From contig NZ_FNRX01000002.1 of assembly GCF_900105195.1 (NCBI RefSeq), forward strand, positions 2,356,001 to 2,420,000: a stretch of DNA of 64,000 nt, read 5' to 3'. Numbering within the stretch: position 1 is the first letter of the stretch; each line of letters starts with the position of its first letter. The DNA is from Rhodococcus pyridinivorans. Lineage in GTDB: Bacteria > Actinomycetota > Actinomycetes > Mycobacteriales > Mycobacteriaceae. A program made the position numbers and the translations under genes. Below are positions 42,192 to 52,524 of this stretch, one piece after another. A model generated the notes under the pieces. That model was not told the origin of the DNA. It made no database searches and was given only the letters and a program-made list of their open reading frames with translations.

Positions 42192-43004
42192 GTGCACAGC
42201 CTCGATCTGCTCAGCGACTGGCCTGTCGACCGTTCCGCCGCCGCGGTGGTGACCCGCGACGGCGGAACGGTCGCGTCCAGGGGAGACCTCGACGAGGTCT
42301 TCCCACTCGCATCCGTGACGAAGCCGCTCGTGGCGTACGCCGCGCTGGTGGCCGTCGAGGAGGGCGCGATCGAGCTCGACCAGCCCGCGGGCCCCGCGGG
42401 GTCGACGGTGCGCCACCTGCTCGCCCACGCCTCCGGTCTGGCGTTCGGTGAGCGCACCGTGCAGACCGAACCCGAACGCAAGCGGATCTACTCGAGTGCG
42501 GGCTTCGAAGTGCTTGCCGAACTCGTCGAGACGGAAACCGGTATCGAGTTCCCGGAATACCTCCGGCAAGCGGTCTTCGAGCCGCTCGGCATGCCGTCCT
42601 CGTCCCTGCCGGGGCCGGCGGGTCACGGGGCGCAGTCGTCGGTCGCCGATCTCGCGTTGTTCGCGCGCGAGCTGCTCGACCCCGTGCTGGTCTCGCGCGA
42701 AACCCTCACCGAGGCGACCAGCGTGCAGTTTCCGGGTCTGAACGGACTCGTGCCCGGCTACGGGATGTTCAAGCCCAACGACTGGGGTCTCGGATTCGAG
42801 ATCCGGGGCGAAAAGAACCCGCATTGGACCGCTCCCGGTAATTCACCGCGTACTTTCGGTCATTTCGGTCAATCGGGCACATTCATTTGGGTAGATCCCG
42901 AAATTTCCGTCGCCGCTGTGGTACTTACTGATCGTGCGTTCGGAGACTGGGCCAAACCGCTCTGGCCTGCCCTCGGAGACGCGATCATCACCGAATTCAC
43001 ATGA
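42192..43004 (+). CDS. Beta-lactamase-fold serine hydrolase
   Basis: A 270-residue class C beta-lactamase/esterase-like protein with no signal peptide, hence cytoplasmic. Ser-x-x-Lys is seen as PLASVTKPL (about residue 41-44), the Tyr-x-Ser counterpart as IYSSAGF, and the KTG-equivalent as FGHFGQSGTF. Proteins of this size hydrolyse esters, amides or D-amino peptides; substrate unknown. GTG start, leaderless by -10 spacing. The coding composition drops near 42830-42940 (more A/T) with no change of frame. Confidence 0.85.
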   Translation: MHSLDLLSDWPVDRSAAAVVTRDGGTVASRGDLDEVFPLASVTKPLVAYAALVAVEEGAIELDQPAGPAGSTVRHLLAHASGLAFGERTVQTEPERKRIYSSAGFEVLAELVETETGIEFPEYLRQAVFEPLGMPSSSLPGPAGHGAQSSVADLALFARELLDPVLVSRETLTEATSVQFPGLNGLVPGYGMFKPNDWGLGFEIRGEKNPHWTAPGNSPRTFGHFGQSGTFIWVDPEISVAAVVLTDRAFGDWAKPLWPALGDAIITEFT

Positions 43005-43127
43005 ACCTCTCTGGTTCGCTGGCGAAACACACGCCACACGGGCACACTTGTACGCAGCCTGCATGGAGAAGCCTTGGTCGACGAAGGTCGTTGGGGAAGA
43101 CGTCCTGGTCGAACCGGAGGTGAATGT

Positions 43128-43634
43128 ATGCGCGCATCCAACCAATTCGCGGATGCCACGGCGGGGGTGATCTATGTCCACTCCTCACCGGCGGCGGTGT
43201 GCCCGCACATCGAGTGGGCACTGGCCGACATCCTCGACTGCCGGCCCGATCTCTCGTGGACGGGCCAGCCCGCCGCACCGGGGCTGCTGCGCACCTGCGT
43301 CGACTGGGTCGGGCCCGTGGGCACGGCCGCGCGACTGGCCGACGTGCTGCGGTCGTGGCCGATGCTCCGCTTCGAGATCACCGAGAATCCCAGCGAGGGC
43401 GTCGACGGCGAACGTTTCAGCTACGCCCCCCGACTGGGTCTGTGGCGCGGGTGCACCAGCGCCAACGGCGACATCGTCGTCGGAGAGATGCGTCTGCGCG
43501 CCATGCTGTCCTCCGCCGATGTCACGAGCGAACTGCACCGCGCCCTCGGAACGGCATGGGACGAAGAGCTCGAGCCGTACCGCAGCGGCGACGAAGGCGC
43601 GCAGGTGACGTGGCTCCGCCGGGACGTCGGCTGA
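43128..43634 (+). CDS. DUF3145 family protein
   Basis: A 168-residue protein of an actinobacteria-restricted family (the MabR/FAS-II neighbourhood also carries it in Mycobacterium). Visible segments: AGVIYVHSSPAAVCPHIEWALADIL, LRFEITENPSEGVDGERFSY and GDIVVGEMRLRAML, an alpha/beta pattern. The ATG at 43128 has GGAGG 10-14 nt upstream. No catalytic motif; function unknown. Convergent with accD6. Confidence 0.82.
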   Translation: MRASNQFADATAGVIYVHSSPAAVCPHIEWALADILDCRPDLSWTGQPAAPGLLRTCVDWVGPVGTAARLADVLRSWPMLRFEITENPSEGVDGERFSYAPRLGLWRGCTSANGDIVVGEMRLRAMLSSADVTSELHRALGTAWDEELEPYRSGDEGAQVTWLRRDVG

Positions 43635-43690
43635 CCGCGGTCCGCCGCCCCGGCGACGCGACCGGAACGCACCCCACATCTTCCTGATAC

Positions 43691-43732
43691 GAGAACACCG
43701 GCACCGCTCCGAGGAGCGGTGCCGGTGTTCTC
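43691..43732. terminator. Long bidirectional terminator hairpin
   Basis: A 20-nt arm (43691-43710) is the exact reverse complement of 43713-43732, with a minimal loop. It separates the convergent DUF3145 and accD6 genes. Confidence 0.88.
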
Positions 43733-43746
43733 GTGCTGTGTCCGGA

Positions 43747-45180
43747 TCAGAGCGGAATATTCTTGTGCCGTCCGCGAACCGCGGGTGCGGCGGCGAGCGC
43801 GGCGGCCAGGGTGCTGCGCGTGGTGGCGGGATCGATCATCTCGTCGACCACACCGATGGCCATCGCACGACCGACGCCACCGGCGATCGCCTCGTGTTCG
43901 GCGGCGAGACGGTCGTGCAGCGCCTCACGCTCTTCCTCGGGAGCCGCGGCGAGGGCCTTCTTGTGGAGGATGCCCACAGCGGCCTTCGCGCCCATCACGG
44001 CCACCTCGGACTCCGGCCACGCGTAGACGGCGGTGGCCCCGAGCGCCCGGGAGTTCATCGCGATGTACGCGCCGCCGTAGATCTTGCGCGTCACCAGCGT
44101 GACACGGGGAACCTTCGCCTCGGCGAACGCGTGGAGCAGCTTGGCGCCGCGTCGCACGACACCCTCCCACTCCTGGCTCACACCGGGAAGGTAACCGGGA
44201 ACGTCGACGATGACGACGAGCGGAACACCGAAGGCGTTGCACATCCGCACGAAACGCGCTGACTTCTCGGCGCTCTCGGAGTTGAGGCAGCCGCCGAGGC
44301 GCAGCGGGTTGTTGGCGATGACCCCGACCGTGCGGCCGCCGAGACGGCCGAAGCCGGTGACGATGCTGCGGGCCCAGCCGGCCTGCAGTTCCTCGAAGGA
44401 GGACTCGCCGTCGACGTTGTCGAGCAACTGGTGGACGATCGGCCGCACGTCGTATGCGCGTCGCGGCGAGGCGGGCATCAGCGCCCGCAGGTCGGTGTCG
44501 CCGAGTGTCGCTGCGACGACGTCGAATTCGCCCTGCTCGGCCAGCATCGACACCAGGCGGCGGGCCCGGTGCAGGGCGTCGGCCTCGTCGTGCGCGGCGA
44601 TGTGCGCGACACCGGACTTCTTGGTGTGCGTGTCGGGGCCGCCGAGCGACTCCATGTCGACCTGCTCACCGGTGACGCTGCGGACCACGTCCGGTCCGGT
44701 GACGAAGACACGGCCCTCGGGGGCCATGATGACGATGTCGGTCAGGGCCGGGCCGTAGGCGGCACCGCCGGCCGCGAAGCCGAGAACGACGGAGATCTGG
44801 GGGATCAGACCGGACGCGCGGACCATGGCCTCGAAGACCAGGCCGACGGCGTGGAGGGCTTCGACGCCCTCGGCCAGACGCGCGCCACCGGAGTGGAAGA
44901 TGCCGACCACGGGGATCTCGTGGTCGATGGCGTGGTCGATGGCGGAGACGATGTGCTTGCATCCCTCGACGCCCATGGCTCCGCCCATGACGGTGGCATC
45001 GGAGCAGTATGCGACGGTGCGGATGCCGTCGACCTCGCCGACGGCGGCGAGGACGCCCGACTTGTCGCGGGTGTGCAGCAGTTCCAGGCTGCCCGGGTCG
45101 AACAGTTTCTCGAGACGGGCCAACGGATCTCTCGGGTCCACCGTCGTCTCACGCAGGGTGGCTGGATCCAGGATGGTCAT
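43747..45180 (-). CDS. accD6: AccD6, acetyl/propionyl-CoA carboxylase beta subunit
   Basis: A 477-residue carboxyltransferase that, with a biotin-loaded AccA subunit, makes malonyl-CoA for FAS-I/FAS-II. Two crotonase-fold halves: the N-terminal one carries IFHSGGARLAEGVEAL and SVVLGFAAGGAAYGPAL, the C-terminal one DVPGYLPGVSQEWEGVVRRGAKLL and KIYGGAYIAMNSRALGA. The ATG at 45180 has GAGGAG upstream. Last gene of fabD-acpM-kasA-accD6. Mycobacterium has kasB between kasA and accD6; here there is only a 91-nt gap. Confidence 0.94.
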   Translation of the reverse strand: MTILDPATLRETTVDPRDPLARLEKLFDPGSLELLHTRDKSGVLAAVGEVDGIRTVAYCSDATVMGGAMGVEGCKHIVSAIDHAIDHEIPVVGIFHSGGARLAEGVEALHAVGLVFEAMVRASGLIPQISVVLGFAAGGAAYGPALTDIVIMAPEGRVFVTGPDVVRSVTGEQVDMESLGGPDTHTKKSGVAHIAAHDEADALHRARRLVSMLAEQGEFDVVAATLGDTDLRALMPASPRRAYDVRPIVHQLLDNVDGESSFEELQAGWARSIVTGFGRLGGRTVGVIANNPLRLGGCLNSESAEKSARFVRMCNAFGVPLVVIVDVPGYLPGVSQEWEGVVRRGAKLLHAFAEAKVPRVTLVTRKIYGGAYIAMNSRALGATAVYAWPESEVAVMGAKAAVGILHKKALAAAPEEEREALHDRLAAEHEAIAGGVGRAMAIGVVDEMIDPATTRSTLAAALAAAPAVRGRHKNIPL

Positions 45181-45271
45181 CGGGTGCTCCTCGGGCAGAC
45201 GCGGTGGTGGTGGGCTGCGGTGGAGGCTCCGGGTGGAGCCTCCACCGCATGGGGCGCAGCGGCGTCGACGG

Positions 45272-46528
45272 TCAGGCGCGACCGAATGCGAGCGCCACGT
45301 TGTGCCCACCGAAACCGAACGAGTTGTTCAGCGCGAAATCGATCCGGCCGGAACGTGGTTCGCCCTTGACCACGTCGAGATCGATCTCTGGATCCTGGTT
45401 CTCGAGATTCAGCGTGGGCGGGATGACCCCGTCACGCAGAGCCAGGACCGTGAGTACTGCTTCGAGTGCACCCACCGCACCGATCGAATGACCGAGCGCG
45501 GACTTGGGGGCGTAGATCGCGGCGTGGTTGCCCACGGCCGCGTTGATGGCCTTGGCTTCGGCCACGTCGCCGATCGGGGTGGCCGTCGCGTGCGCGTTGA
45601 CGTGCCCGATGTCGGCCTTGGTGAGCCCGGCGGTCTCGATCGCTCGCCGCATGGCCCGAGCCGCTCCCGTACCTTCCGGATCGGGGGCGACGATGTGGTA
45701 ACCGTCGGAGGTGATGCCGGCGCCGAGGATACGAGCGTGGATGGTCGCTCCGCGTGCCTTGGCGTGCTCCTCGCTCTCGAGGACCATCAGTGCGCCGGCC
45801 TCGCCGAAGACGAAACCGTCGCGGTCCTTGTCGAACGGACGCGAGGCGCCCTTCGGGGCCTCGTTGCGGGTGCTCAGCGCCCGCATCATCGCGAAGCCCG
45901 CGGTGGCGACCGCGTCCAGCTGACCCTCGACACCACCGGTGACGACGATGTCGGCGTCGCCGAAGGCGATCATGCGGAACGCGTTGGCGATCGCCTCGGA
46001 TCCGGACGAGCACGCCGAGACCGGGGTGATGACCCCTGCGCGAGCACCGAGTTCGAGCCCGACGGTGGCCGACGGTCCGTTCGGCATGATCATCTGCACC
46101 GCGAAGGGCGAGACCTTGCGGTAGCCGCCGGCACGGAGCTTGTCGACGGCGTCGATGAGCGACTCGCCGCCACCGAGGCCCGTACCGATGACCACACCGA
46201 GACGGTCCTGGTCGACTTCGGGGCTGCCGGCGTTCTGCCAGACGGTGCGCCCGAGGGTGAGCGCGAGGCGCTCGACGAAGCTCATGCGACGGAGTTCCAC
46301 CCGGGACAGTCCCTCGTCGGGGCTGACCTTCAGGGTTCCGCCGATGCGCACCGGGAGGTCGAACTCGTCGACGAATCCGCCGTCGATGGTGCCGATCCCG
46401 CTCTCACCGGCCAGCAGTGCTTTCCAGGTGGCGTCCACGTCGCCGGCGATCGACGTCGTAGCCGCGAGGCTGGTGACGACGACGTTGCGGAGTGCCCGAG
46501 GAGAAGGGGAGGTCACAGCAGAACTCAT
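45272..46528 (-). CDS. kasA: KasA, beta-ketoacyl-ACP synthase II (FAS-II elongation)
   Basis: A 418-residue condensing enzyme elongating AcpM-bound acyl chains for mycolic acids. The active site is complete: Cys in [11 protein letters not shown], His in [11 protein letters not shown], Lys/His in [10 protein letters not shown], and the C-terminal loop [13 protein letters not shown]. Its ATG overlaps the acpM stop (ATGA), so translation is coupled. Length and motifs match KasA (418 aa here, 416 in Mtb). Single Kas in this locus. Confidence 0.95.
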   Translation of the reverse strand: MSSAVTSPSPRALRNVVVTSLAATTSIAGDVDATWKALLAGESGIGTIDGGFVDEFDLPVRIGGTLKVSPDEGLSRVELRRMSFVERLALTLGRTVWQNAGSPEVDQDRLGVVIGTGLGGGESLIDAVDKLRAGGYRKVSPFAVQMIMPNGPSATVGLELGARAGVITPVSACSSGSEAIANAFRMIAFGDADIVVTGGVEGQLDAVATAGFAMMRALSTRNEAPKGASRPFDKDRDGFVFGEAGALMVLESEEHAKARGATIHARILGAGITSDGYHIVAPDPEGTGAARAMRRAIETAGLTKADIGHVNAHATATPIGDVAEAKAINAAVGNHAAIYAPKSALGHSIGAVGALEAVLTVLALRDGVIPPTLNLENQDPEIDLDVVKGEPRSGRIDFALNNSFGFGGHNVALAFGRA

Positions 46529-46803
46529 TCGTTGTCGTTCGTGGCCTGAACGCCTGCGGCCTCGAGCTTCTGGATGTAGTTCACGGCGTCACCGACGGTG
46601 CGCAGACCGGCGAGATCCTCGTCAGGGATCTTCACGCCGTACTTGTCCTCGGTCTGGACGGCGATCTCGACCATGGACAGCGAGTCGATGTCGAGGTCGT
46701 CGACGAAGGACTTGTCGACGGTCACCTCGGAGGGCTCGATGCCGGTGACCTCTTCGATGATCTCCGCGAGACCGGCGATGATTTCTTCCTGGGTGGCGGC
46801 CAC
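46525..46803 (-). CDS. acpM: AcpM, meromycolate acyl carrier protein
   Basis: A 92-residue acyl carrier protein. The phosphopantetheine site is Ser41 in [12 protein letters not shown]. Length exceeds a standard ACP (about 78) by a C-terminal extension ([14 protein letters not shown]), shorter than the 115-residue Mtb AcpM. Very acidic helix II/III. The GTG start has GAAGGGAG 5-12 nt upstream. A 120-nt gap separates it from fabD. Confidence 0.94.
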   Translation of the reverse strand: MAATQEEIIAGLAEIIEEVTGIEPSEVTVDKSFVDDLDIDSLSMVEIAVQTEDKYGVKIPDEDLAGLRTVGDAVNYIQKLEAAGVQATNDNE

Positions 46804-46923
46804 GATGTGGCTCCCTTCTCGATCTGTCGACTATGTCGTTCGAAACCGGCCGGATGTTTCCGGTCGGGGGTCCGGGGAGGTCCCGGTGAGGTGCCCGTGC
46901 TGTGCGACGGCGCGCGCAGCAAC

Positions 46924-47841
46924 CTAACCGAGTTGAAGACTTTCGGCCAGAGCGGAGATCTCCGCGGGGGTCTTGAGGGCGACGGTGGGCGTGCCGCGCA
47001 TCTCGCGCTTGGCGATGCCCACCAGCGTGCCGGCGGGGGGAAGCTCGACGATCCGGCTCACCTGCGCCGCGCGCAGGTAGGCGGTGCACAGGTCCCACCG
47101 GACGGGCCGGGTGACCTGAGCTGCGAGACGTTCGAGGGCGTCGGCTCCGGAGGTGACGGGCTTGCCGTCGTAGTTCGACAGCAGCGTGTGCGTCGGATCC
47201 GATGGTGTGATCTTCGCCGCGGCGGCAGCCACGGCGTCCTGGGCGGGTGCCATGAATCGGGTGTGGAAGGCACCGGCGACCGGCAGGGCGCGGACGCGGG
47301 CCTTCTCGGGCGGGTTCGCAGCGAGTTCCTCGAGCGCACTCAGGCGCCCGGCTGCGACGATCTGACCGGCCGCATTCATGTTTGCGGGGGCCAGATCCAA
47401 CTCGGCGAGGCGCGCGAGCACCTCGTCCTCGGCGCCGCCGAGGACGGCGGACATTCCGGTGGGTTCGAGGGCGCAGGCGCGGGCCATCTCGGCTCCGCGG
47501 ACGGCGGCGAGGGCGACGGCGTCGTCGGCGCTGATGACACCCGCGATGGCGGCCGCTGCGAGTTCGCCGACGGAGTGGCCGGCGACGATCGTGTCGGCGG
47601 GCACGAGGCCGCGACGGTCGAGATCCTCGAAGGCGAGCAGGGCGGAGGCCACCACGAGCGGCTGGGTCACCGCGGTGTCGGTGATCTCCTCGGCGGTGGC
47701 AGTGGTGCCGAGACGCGCGAGATCCAGTCCCGCCGTCTGCGACCACCGGTCGATCCGGTCGCGCGCTCCGGACTGCTCGAGCCACGGGGCGAGCATTCCG
47801 GGTGTCTGAGACCCCTGGCCGGGGGCAAGCAGCGAAATCAC
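46924..47841 (-). CDS. fabD: FabD, malonyl-CoA:ACP transacylase
   Basis: A 305-residue transacylase loading malonyl onto AcpM. The GQGSQ motif is at 8-12, the nucleophile Ser90 in VAGHSVGE, and the His in VAGAFHTRFM. The GTG at 47841 gives MISLLAPGQG, as in Mycobacterium, and is preferred over a GTG 6 nt upstream; ribosome binding is weak. First gene of the FAS-II operon and regulated through the palindrome at 47907. Confidence 0.94.
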   Translation of the reverse strand: MISLLAPGQGSQTPGMLAPWLEQSGARDRIDRWSQTAGLDLARLGTTATAEEITDTAVTQPLVVASALLAFEDLDRRGLVPADTIVAGHSVGELAAAAIAGVISADDAVALAAVRGAEMARACALEPTGMSAVLGGAEDEVLARLAELDLAPANMNAAGQIVAAGRLSALEELAANPPEKARVRALPVAGAFHTRFMAPAQDAVAAAAAKITPSDPTHTLLSNYDGKPVTSGADALERLAAQVTRPVRWDLCTAYLRAAQVSRIVELPPAGTLVGIAKREMRGTPTVALKTPAEISALAESLQLG

Positions 47842-47906
47842 GATCACCAGGGAACACCGCGAACGGGTGCCTGCGAGATGTCGGTAGCGATGAAAGGTTG
47901 CCCCTC

Positions 47907-47929
47907 GATTTGTAGGGTTCCCACAAATC
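47907..47929. promoter_or_regulatory. Likely MabR operator on the fabD promoter
   Basis: A perfect inverted repeat GATTTGT-n9-ACAAATC in the fabD/mabR gap. On the minus strand TACAAA within it could be the fabD -10. MabR is known in mycobacteria to control this promoter and mabR is the next gene upstream, so this is its probable site. Confidence 0.6.
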
Positions 47930-47969
47930 TGCACGTCGGTGCTCGCTATCGGTGGAAAGGCCGGGGACG

Positions 47970-49283
47970 TTACGTGTCCGATTCGCGAATTGTGAATCGT
48001 GTGACAGGTGGTGCAGGCGATCTCAATTCGTTATGGCTTCGTGCCAGGCGGCCTACCGTGGCAGCGATTCGAAGCACGTACGCATCGCGAGGATTTGTGG
48101 GATCCCGACCCGTTACTTCTGTGATCCGCTTCAATCGATACCGCACGGTATTTGGATGAACAAACAGCTTCCGGGCGCAAGTCTCGACAGCGCCCCCACT
48201 GTCGAGGTATGCGTCCAGCGTGTCCGCGAGGGACGGCCCGGCGGCTGCGAGCGGGGCGACGACGAAGTCCTCGAGCGCGGCGATCGCGCCGGGATCACCG
48301 AGCAGCGCACGTTCGGGCAACAGCTCGGCGGCGTGCACCGGCCGGGGAGCCCCCGGCCACCCCACGACCGCCTCCATGCCGGCGAGCGCTTCGACGGCGG
48401 AGACGTGTGCGGTCGCCAGCGTCGGTGTCGTCGGACCGATCACCACCGGATCGTCGGAGAACGCGCGCATCAACTCGGAGCGGAAGTCCGCCGCGTCGAC
48501 CGTCCCGTGCAGTTCACCGCTGACCACCATCACCAGGCGTTCGCCCTGCACCACCGCGAGAGCCGCGCGACCGTGCTCCTGGGCGACGGTGTGCACGGTG
48601 GTGATCACCGAGACGCCCTGGTCGGGCGGGGGAGTACCGACTATCACCGTCGCCGGGGCGGTCGCGTCCCAGTTGAGGGTCGCGGCCCGCGACTGCATGT
48701 CGGGCCCGGTGTCCCCACGCACCACGGCGTCGACGACGAGGGCCTCGAGCCGCGTGTCCCAGGCGCCCCGCGACTCGGCCGCCCCCGCGTACACCGCCGC
48801 GGCAGCGAAACCGAGCTCGCGCCCGTACCGCAGGATCGCCTCGGTGAGCGCCACGAGCTGTTCCTCGTTGCGGGCGAGGGCCGGCAGCCACTGCTCGAAG
48901 AACTCCATCGCCGCGCGGACCATGTCCACCGTCTGGCGCAGCGTCAGTCGCCGGGCGAGATCCTGCGGGATCATCTGGAAGGCGTCGAGGCTGAAGCGCA
49001 GGTCGCTGTCGGGATTGCGCACCCACTCGAGGAAGTCGACCACCGACGTCTGGATCACCAGCTGCACGGTCGACCGCTGCGACGCGTCGAGATCGGCGAA
49101 GAAGGGCAACTGCTCCTGCATGACGTGTACCGCTTCGGTGGACAGTCGCCCCGAGAACTGCTTGACCCGACGGAGCAGCGCGTCGGGCAGCGGTGCCCGC
49201 TCGGGACGGGACGGCGGTACCGGGCGTTCCCTGTGAACGCCCGGTACCTGCCCGGTCCGGCGGGGTTGCGGCTCGTCGACCAT
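47970..49283 (-). CDS. mabR: MabR-like PucR/CdaR-family regulator of the FAS-II operon
   Basis: A 437-residue regulator homologous to Rv2242. It has an N-terminal helical domain, a GGDEF-like middle and a C-terminal HTH_30: LADTLDAYLDSGGAVETCARKLFVHPNTVRYRLKRI, the PucR signature. In mycobacteria MabR binds the promoter of fabD-acpM-kasA-kasB-accD6. The ATG at 49283 has TACTTT 6 nt upstream and no ribosome binding site, so it is likely leaderless. Same strand as fabD, 128 nt before it. Confidence 0.88.
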   Translation of the reverse strand: MVDEPQPRRTGQVPGVHRERPVPPSRPERAPLPDALLRRVKQFSGRLSTEAVHVMQEQLPFFADLDASQRSTVQLVIQTSVVDFLEWVRNPDSDLRFSLDAFQMIPQDLARRLTLRQTVDMVRAAMEFFEQWLPALARNEEQLVALTEAILRYGRELGFAAAAVYAGAAESRGAWDTRLEALVVDAVVRGDTGPDMQSRAATLNWDATAPATVIVGTPPPDQGVSVITTVHTVAQEHGRAALAVVQGERLVMVVSGELHGTVDAADFRSELMRAFSDDPVVIGPTTPTLATAHVSAVEALAGMEAVVGWPGAPRPVHAAELLPERALLGDPGAIAALEDFVVAPLAAAGPSLADTLDAYLDSGGAVETCARKLFVHPNTVRYRLKRITEVTGRDPTNPRDAYVLRIAATVGRLARSHNELRSPAPPVTRFTIRESDT

Positions 49284-49289
49284 GGGACG

Positions 49290-49295
49290 AAAGTA
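49290..49295 (-). promoter_or_regulatory. -10 element placing mabR as leaderless
   Basis: On the minus strand TACTTT, then 6 nt, then the mabR ATG. Confidence 0.4.
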
Positions 49296-49349
49296 CCCGG
49301 CGCCCGCGACCCGGCCGGTCACGCCACTCGGACGTGACCGGCGGACGGA

Positions 49350-52199
49350 TCAGGCGACGCCCGGATCCGCCATCGAGACCGGGGCGGCCGTCACGTCGTC
49401 GATCTTGTAGGTGCGGGCCGCCTCGACGGCCTTCTCACGATCGATCGCGCCTTCGCGGCCGAGTGCCGAGAGCACCGCGACCACCGTGGACTCGGCGTCG
49501 ATGTTGAACACGCGGCGGGCGGCGCCACGGGTGTCGGAGAAGCCGAAGCCGTCGGCGCCGAGCACCGTGTAGTCGCCCGGAACCCACTTGCGGATCTGAT
49601 CGGGCACCGCGCGCATCCAGTCGGACACCGCGACGAACGGACCCGCCGCGTCGTTGAGCACCGACGCGACGTACGGCACCGAGGCTTCCTCACCGGGGTT
49701 CAGCAGCGCCTGGCGGTCGCACTCGACGCCGTCGCGGCGCAGCTCGCCCCACGAAGTGACGGACCAGACGTCCGCAGACACTCCCCATTCGTCGGCGAGC
49801 ATCTTCTGCGCACGCAGCGCCTCGGGCATCATCACGCCCGAGACCAGGATCTGCGCCTTCGGACCCGACTCCGGTCCCCGCTTGTACAGGTAGATGCCCT
49901 TGAGAAGGCCCTCGACGTCGAGATCCTCCGGCTCGGCCGGCTGCGAGTACGGCTCGTTGTAGATGGTGATGTAGTAGAAGACGTCCTCACCGCCGAAGCC
50001 GTCGACACCCTCCGTGCCGCCGTACATCCGCCGCAGACCGTCGCGGAAGATGTGGGCGATCTCGTAGGAGAACGCCGGGTCGTAGGTGACCGCGGCCGGG
50101 TTGGTCGACGCGAGCAGCAGCGAGTGCCCGTCGGCGTGCTGCAGGCCCTCACCGGTCAGCGTGGTGCGACCGGCCGTCGCGCCGAGGGCGAACCCGCGTG
50201 CCATCTGGTCGGCCGCCGCCCACAGGCCGTCGCCCGTGCGCTGGAAACCGAACATCGAGTAGAAGATGTACACGGGGATCATCGGCTCGCCCTGCGTTGC
50301 GTAGGACGTCCCGACCGCCGTGAACGACGCCGTCGAACCGGCCTCGTTGATGCCCTCGTGCAGGATCTGCCCGACTTCGCTCTCCTTGTAGGCAAGCATC
50401 AGATCGGCGTCGACCGAGGTGTACAGCTGACCGTTGCGGTTGTAGATTTTCAGCGACGGGAACCACGAGTCCATACCGAAGGTGCGGGCCTCGTCCGGGA
50501 TGATCGGCACGATGCGCTTGCCGATCTCCTTGTCGCGCAACAGTTCCTTGAGCACACGGACCGTCGCCATGGTGGTGGCGACCTCCTGCTTGCCCGAACC
50601 CTTGCGGACGACGTCGTAGGTCTTCTCCGCGGGCAGCGCCAACGGCTTCGCGGTGGTGCGGCGCTCCGGAAGGAAACCGCCGAGGGCCCGGCGACGCTCG
50701 AGCATGTACTGGATCTCGGGCGACTCGAAGCCGGGGTGGTAGTACGGCGGCATCTTCGGATCCTTCTCGAGCTCTTCGTCCGAGATCGGGATCCGCTGGA
50801 TGTCGCGGAAGTACTTGAGGTCCTCGAGGGTGAGCTTCTTCATCTGGTGGGTCGCGTTGCGGCCCTCGAAGTGCTTACCGAGCGTGTAGCCCTTGATGGT
50901 GTGCGCGAGGATCACCGTCGGCTGACCCTTGTGCTCCATCGCCGCCTTGTAGGCCGCGTAGATCTTGCGGTAGTCGTGGCCACCGCGCTTGAGGTTCCAG
51001 ATCTGCTGGTCGGACAGGTCCTTGACCAGTTCCTTCGTCCGCGGGTCGCGGCCGAAGAAGTGCTCGCGCACGAACGCGCCGTCGTTGGCCTTGTAGGTCT
51101 GGTAGTCGCCGTCGGGGGTGGCGTTCATGAGATTGACCAGTGCGCCGTCCTTGTCGGCGTGCAGCAGGGCGTCCCACTCGCGGCCCCACACGACCTTGAT
51201 GACGTTCCAGCCGGAGCCGCGGAAGAACGACTCCAGCTCCTGGATGATCTTGCCGTTGCCGCGCACCGGGCCGTCGAGACGCTGCAGGTTGCAGTTGACG
51301 ACGAAGGTCAGGTTGTCGAGACCCTCGGTGGCCGCGACGTGCGCCAGACCGCGCGACTCCGGCTCGTCCATCTCGCCGTCGCCGAGGAACGCCCAGACGT
51401 GCTGATCGGAGGTGTCCTTGATGCCCCGGTCGTGCAGGTAGTGATTGAACCGTGCCTGGTAGATCGCGTTCATCGGGCCCAGGCCCATGGACACGGTCGG
51501 GAACTCCCAGAAGGTCGGGAGCAGGCGCGGGTGCGGGTACGAGGGCAGGCCGCCGCCGAGCGAGGCGTGGCTGTGCTCCTGACGGAAGCCGTCGAGCTGC
51601 TCCGTGCCGATGCGGCCCTCGAGGAAGGCTCGGGCGTAGATACCGGGGGAGGCGTGGCCCTGGATGAAGACCTGGTCGCCGCCGCCGGGGTGGTCCTTGC
51701 CGCGGAAGAAGTGGTTGAAGCCGACCTCGTACAGGGCGGCGGACGACGCGTAGGTGGAGATGTGACCACCGACGCCGACACCCGGGCGCTGCGCGCGGGT
51801 GACCATGATCGCCGCGTTCCACCGGATGTACGCCCGGAAGCGACGCTCGACCTCCTCGTCACCGGGGAACCACGGCTCGCTCTCGGTGGGGATGGTGTTG
51901 ACGTAGTCGGTGGAGGTCAGGGCGGGAAGGGAGACCTTGCGCTCGTTGGCACGCTCGAGCATGCGCAGCAGCAGGTAGCGCGCGCGGGTGGGGCCCGCGG
52001 CCTCGAGCATCCCGTCGAACGACTCGAGCCACTCTTCGGTCTCCGCCGGATCGATGTCCGGCAGATAGGAGGCCACACCCTCGCGGATCACCCGGACACG
52101 GTTGTCCTTGGTCGATGCCGGCTTGGCCGAGGAATCCGGTCCCGACGCGCCCGGTGCGGCGCCTTCTCGGGAGTCGGATCCGTGGATCAGGTCTGTCAA
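49350..52199 (-). CDS. aceE: AceE, pyruvate dehydrogenase E1 (homodimeric type)
   Basis: A 949-residue thiamine-diphosphate E1 that decarboxylates pyruvate and acetylates the E2 lipoyl group. The ThDP/Mg motif is [17 protein letters not shown]...[15 protein letters not shown]. Other landmarks are [17 protein letters not shown] and [22 protein letters not shown]. The C-terminal domain ends with [15 protein letters not shown]. The start is a TTG at 52199 with GAGGAG 7 nt upstream; the frame extends further but has no better site. It supplies acetyl-CoA to the FAS genes beside it. Confidence 0.95.
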   Translation of the reverse strand: MTDLIHGSDSREGAAPGASGPDSSAKPASTKDNRVRVIREGVASYLPDIDPAETEEWLESFDGMLEAAGPTRARYLLLRMLERANERKVSLPALTSTDYVNTIPTESEPWFPGDEEVERRFRAYIRWNAAIMVTRAQRPGVGVGGHISTYASSAALYEVGFNHFFRGKDHPGGGDQVFIQGHASPGIYARAFLEGRIGTEQLDGFRQEHSHASLGGGLPSYPHPRLLPTFWEFPTVSMGLGPMNAIYQARFNHYLHDRGIKDTSDQHVWAFLGDGEMDEPESRGLAHVAATEGLDNLTFVVNCNLQRLDGPVRGNGKIIQELESFFRGSGWNVIKVVWGREWDALLHADKDGALVNLMNATPDGDYQTYKANDGAFVREHFFGRDPRTKELVKDLSDQQIWNLKRGGHDYRKIYAAYKAAMEHKGQPTVILAHTIKGYTLGKHFEGRNATHQMKKLTLEDLKYFRDIQRIPISDEELEKDPKMPPYYHPGFESPEIQYMLERRRALGGFLPERRTTAKPLALPAEKTYDVVRKGSGKQEVATTMATVRVLKELLRDKEIGKRIVPIIPDEARTFGMDSWFPSLKIYNRNGQLYTSVDADLMLAYKESEVGQILHEGINEAGSTASFTAVGTSYATQGEPMIPVYIFYSMFGFQRTGDGLWAAADQMARGFALGATAGRTTLTGEGLQHADGHSLLLASTNPAAVTYDPAFSYEIAHIFRDGLRRMYGGTEGVDGFGGEDVFYYITIYNEPYSQPAEPEDLDVEGLLKGIYLYKRGPESGPKAQILVSGVMMPEALRAQKMLADEWGVSADVWSVTSWGELRRDGVECDRQALLNPGEEASVPYVASVLNDAAGPFVAVSDWMRAVPDQIRKWVPGDYTVLGADGFGFSDTRGAARRVFNIDAESTVVAVLSALGREGAIDREKAVEAARTYKIDDVTAAPVSMADPGVA

Positions 52200-52524
52200 C
52201 GTCTGCTCCTCATCGTGGTGGGCGCGTAGGTGGAGCGCCCTCTCCGTCGGCCGGCTCTTGTGGGAGCCGACGCAATCGACATCTGAACATGATGCACCCC
52301 TCATCTTCCCCCATCCGCGACGAAGGATCACGCCGTGGCCCGGCCAACAGGACGGAACGGACACCGTGCGAGGCGGTGCAATGGGTCCCTCTGGAAAGAT
52401 TCTCCCGCTTTTCCCAGCGATTCGGGTTGCGTTGAGGCCCGCAACGATGTTCGCTTTGACCAATTGATCGTCACGCCGGTACGCGGATCCGATTCGCGCA
52501 CCACAACCCTTAGGAGGAGCCACC
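52200..52524. other. Divergent intergenic region aceE / DUF3052
   Basis: 325 bp with no supported gene. Toward DUF3052, TTGACC at 52456-52461 is followed after 18 bp by TACGCG (weak -10). Toward aceE no clear hexamers were found. No large inverted repeat was noticed. Confidence 0.4.

Noticed and set aside
43005..43127. Short antisense frames between the serine hydrolase and DUF3145
   Set aside because: No start with a ribosome binding site and no protein-like composition.
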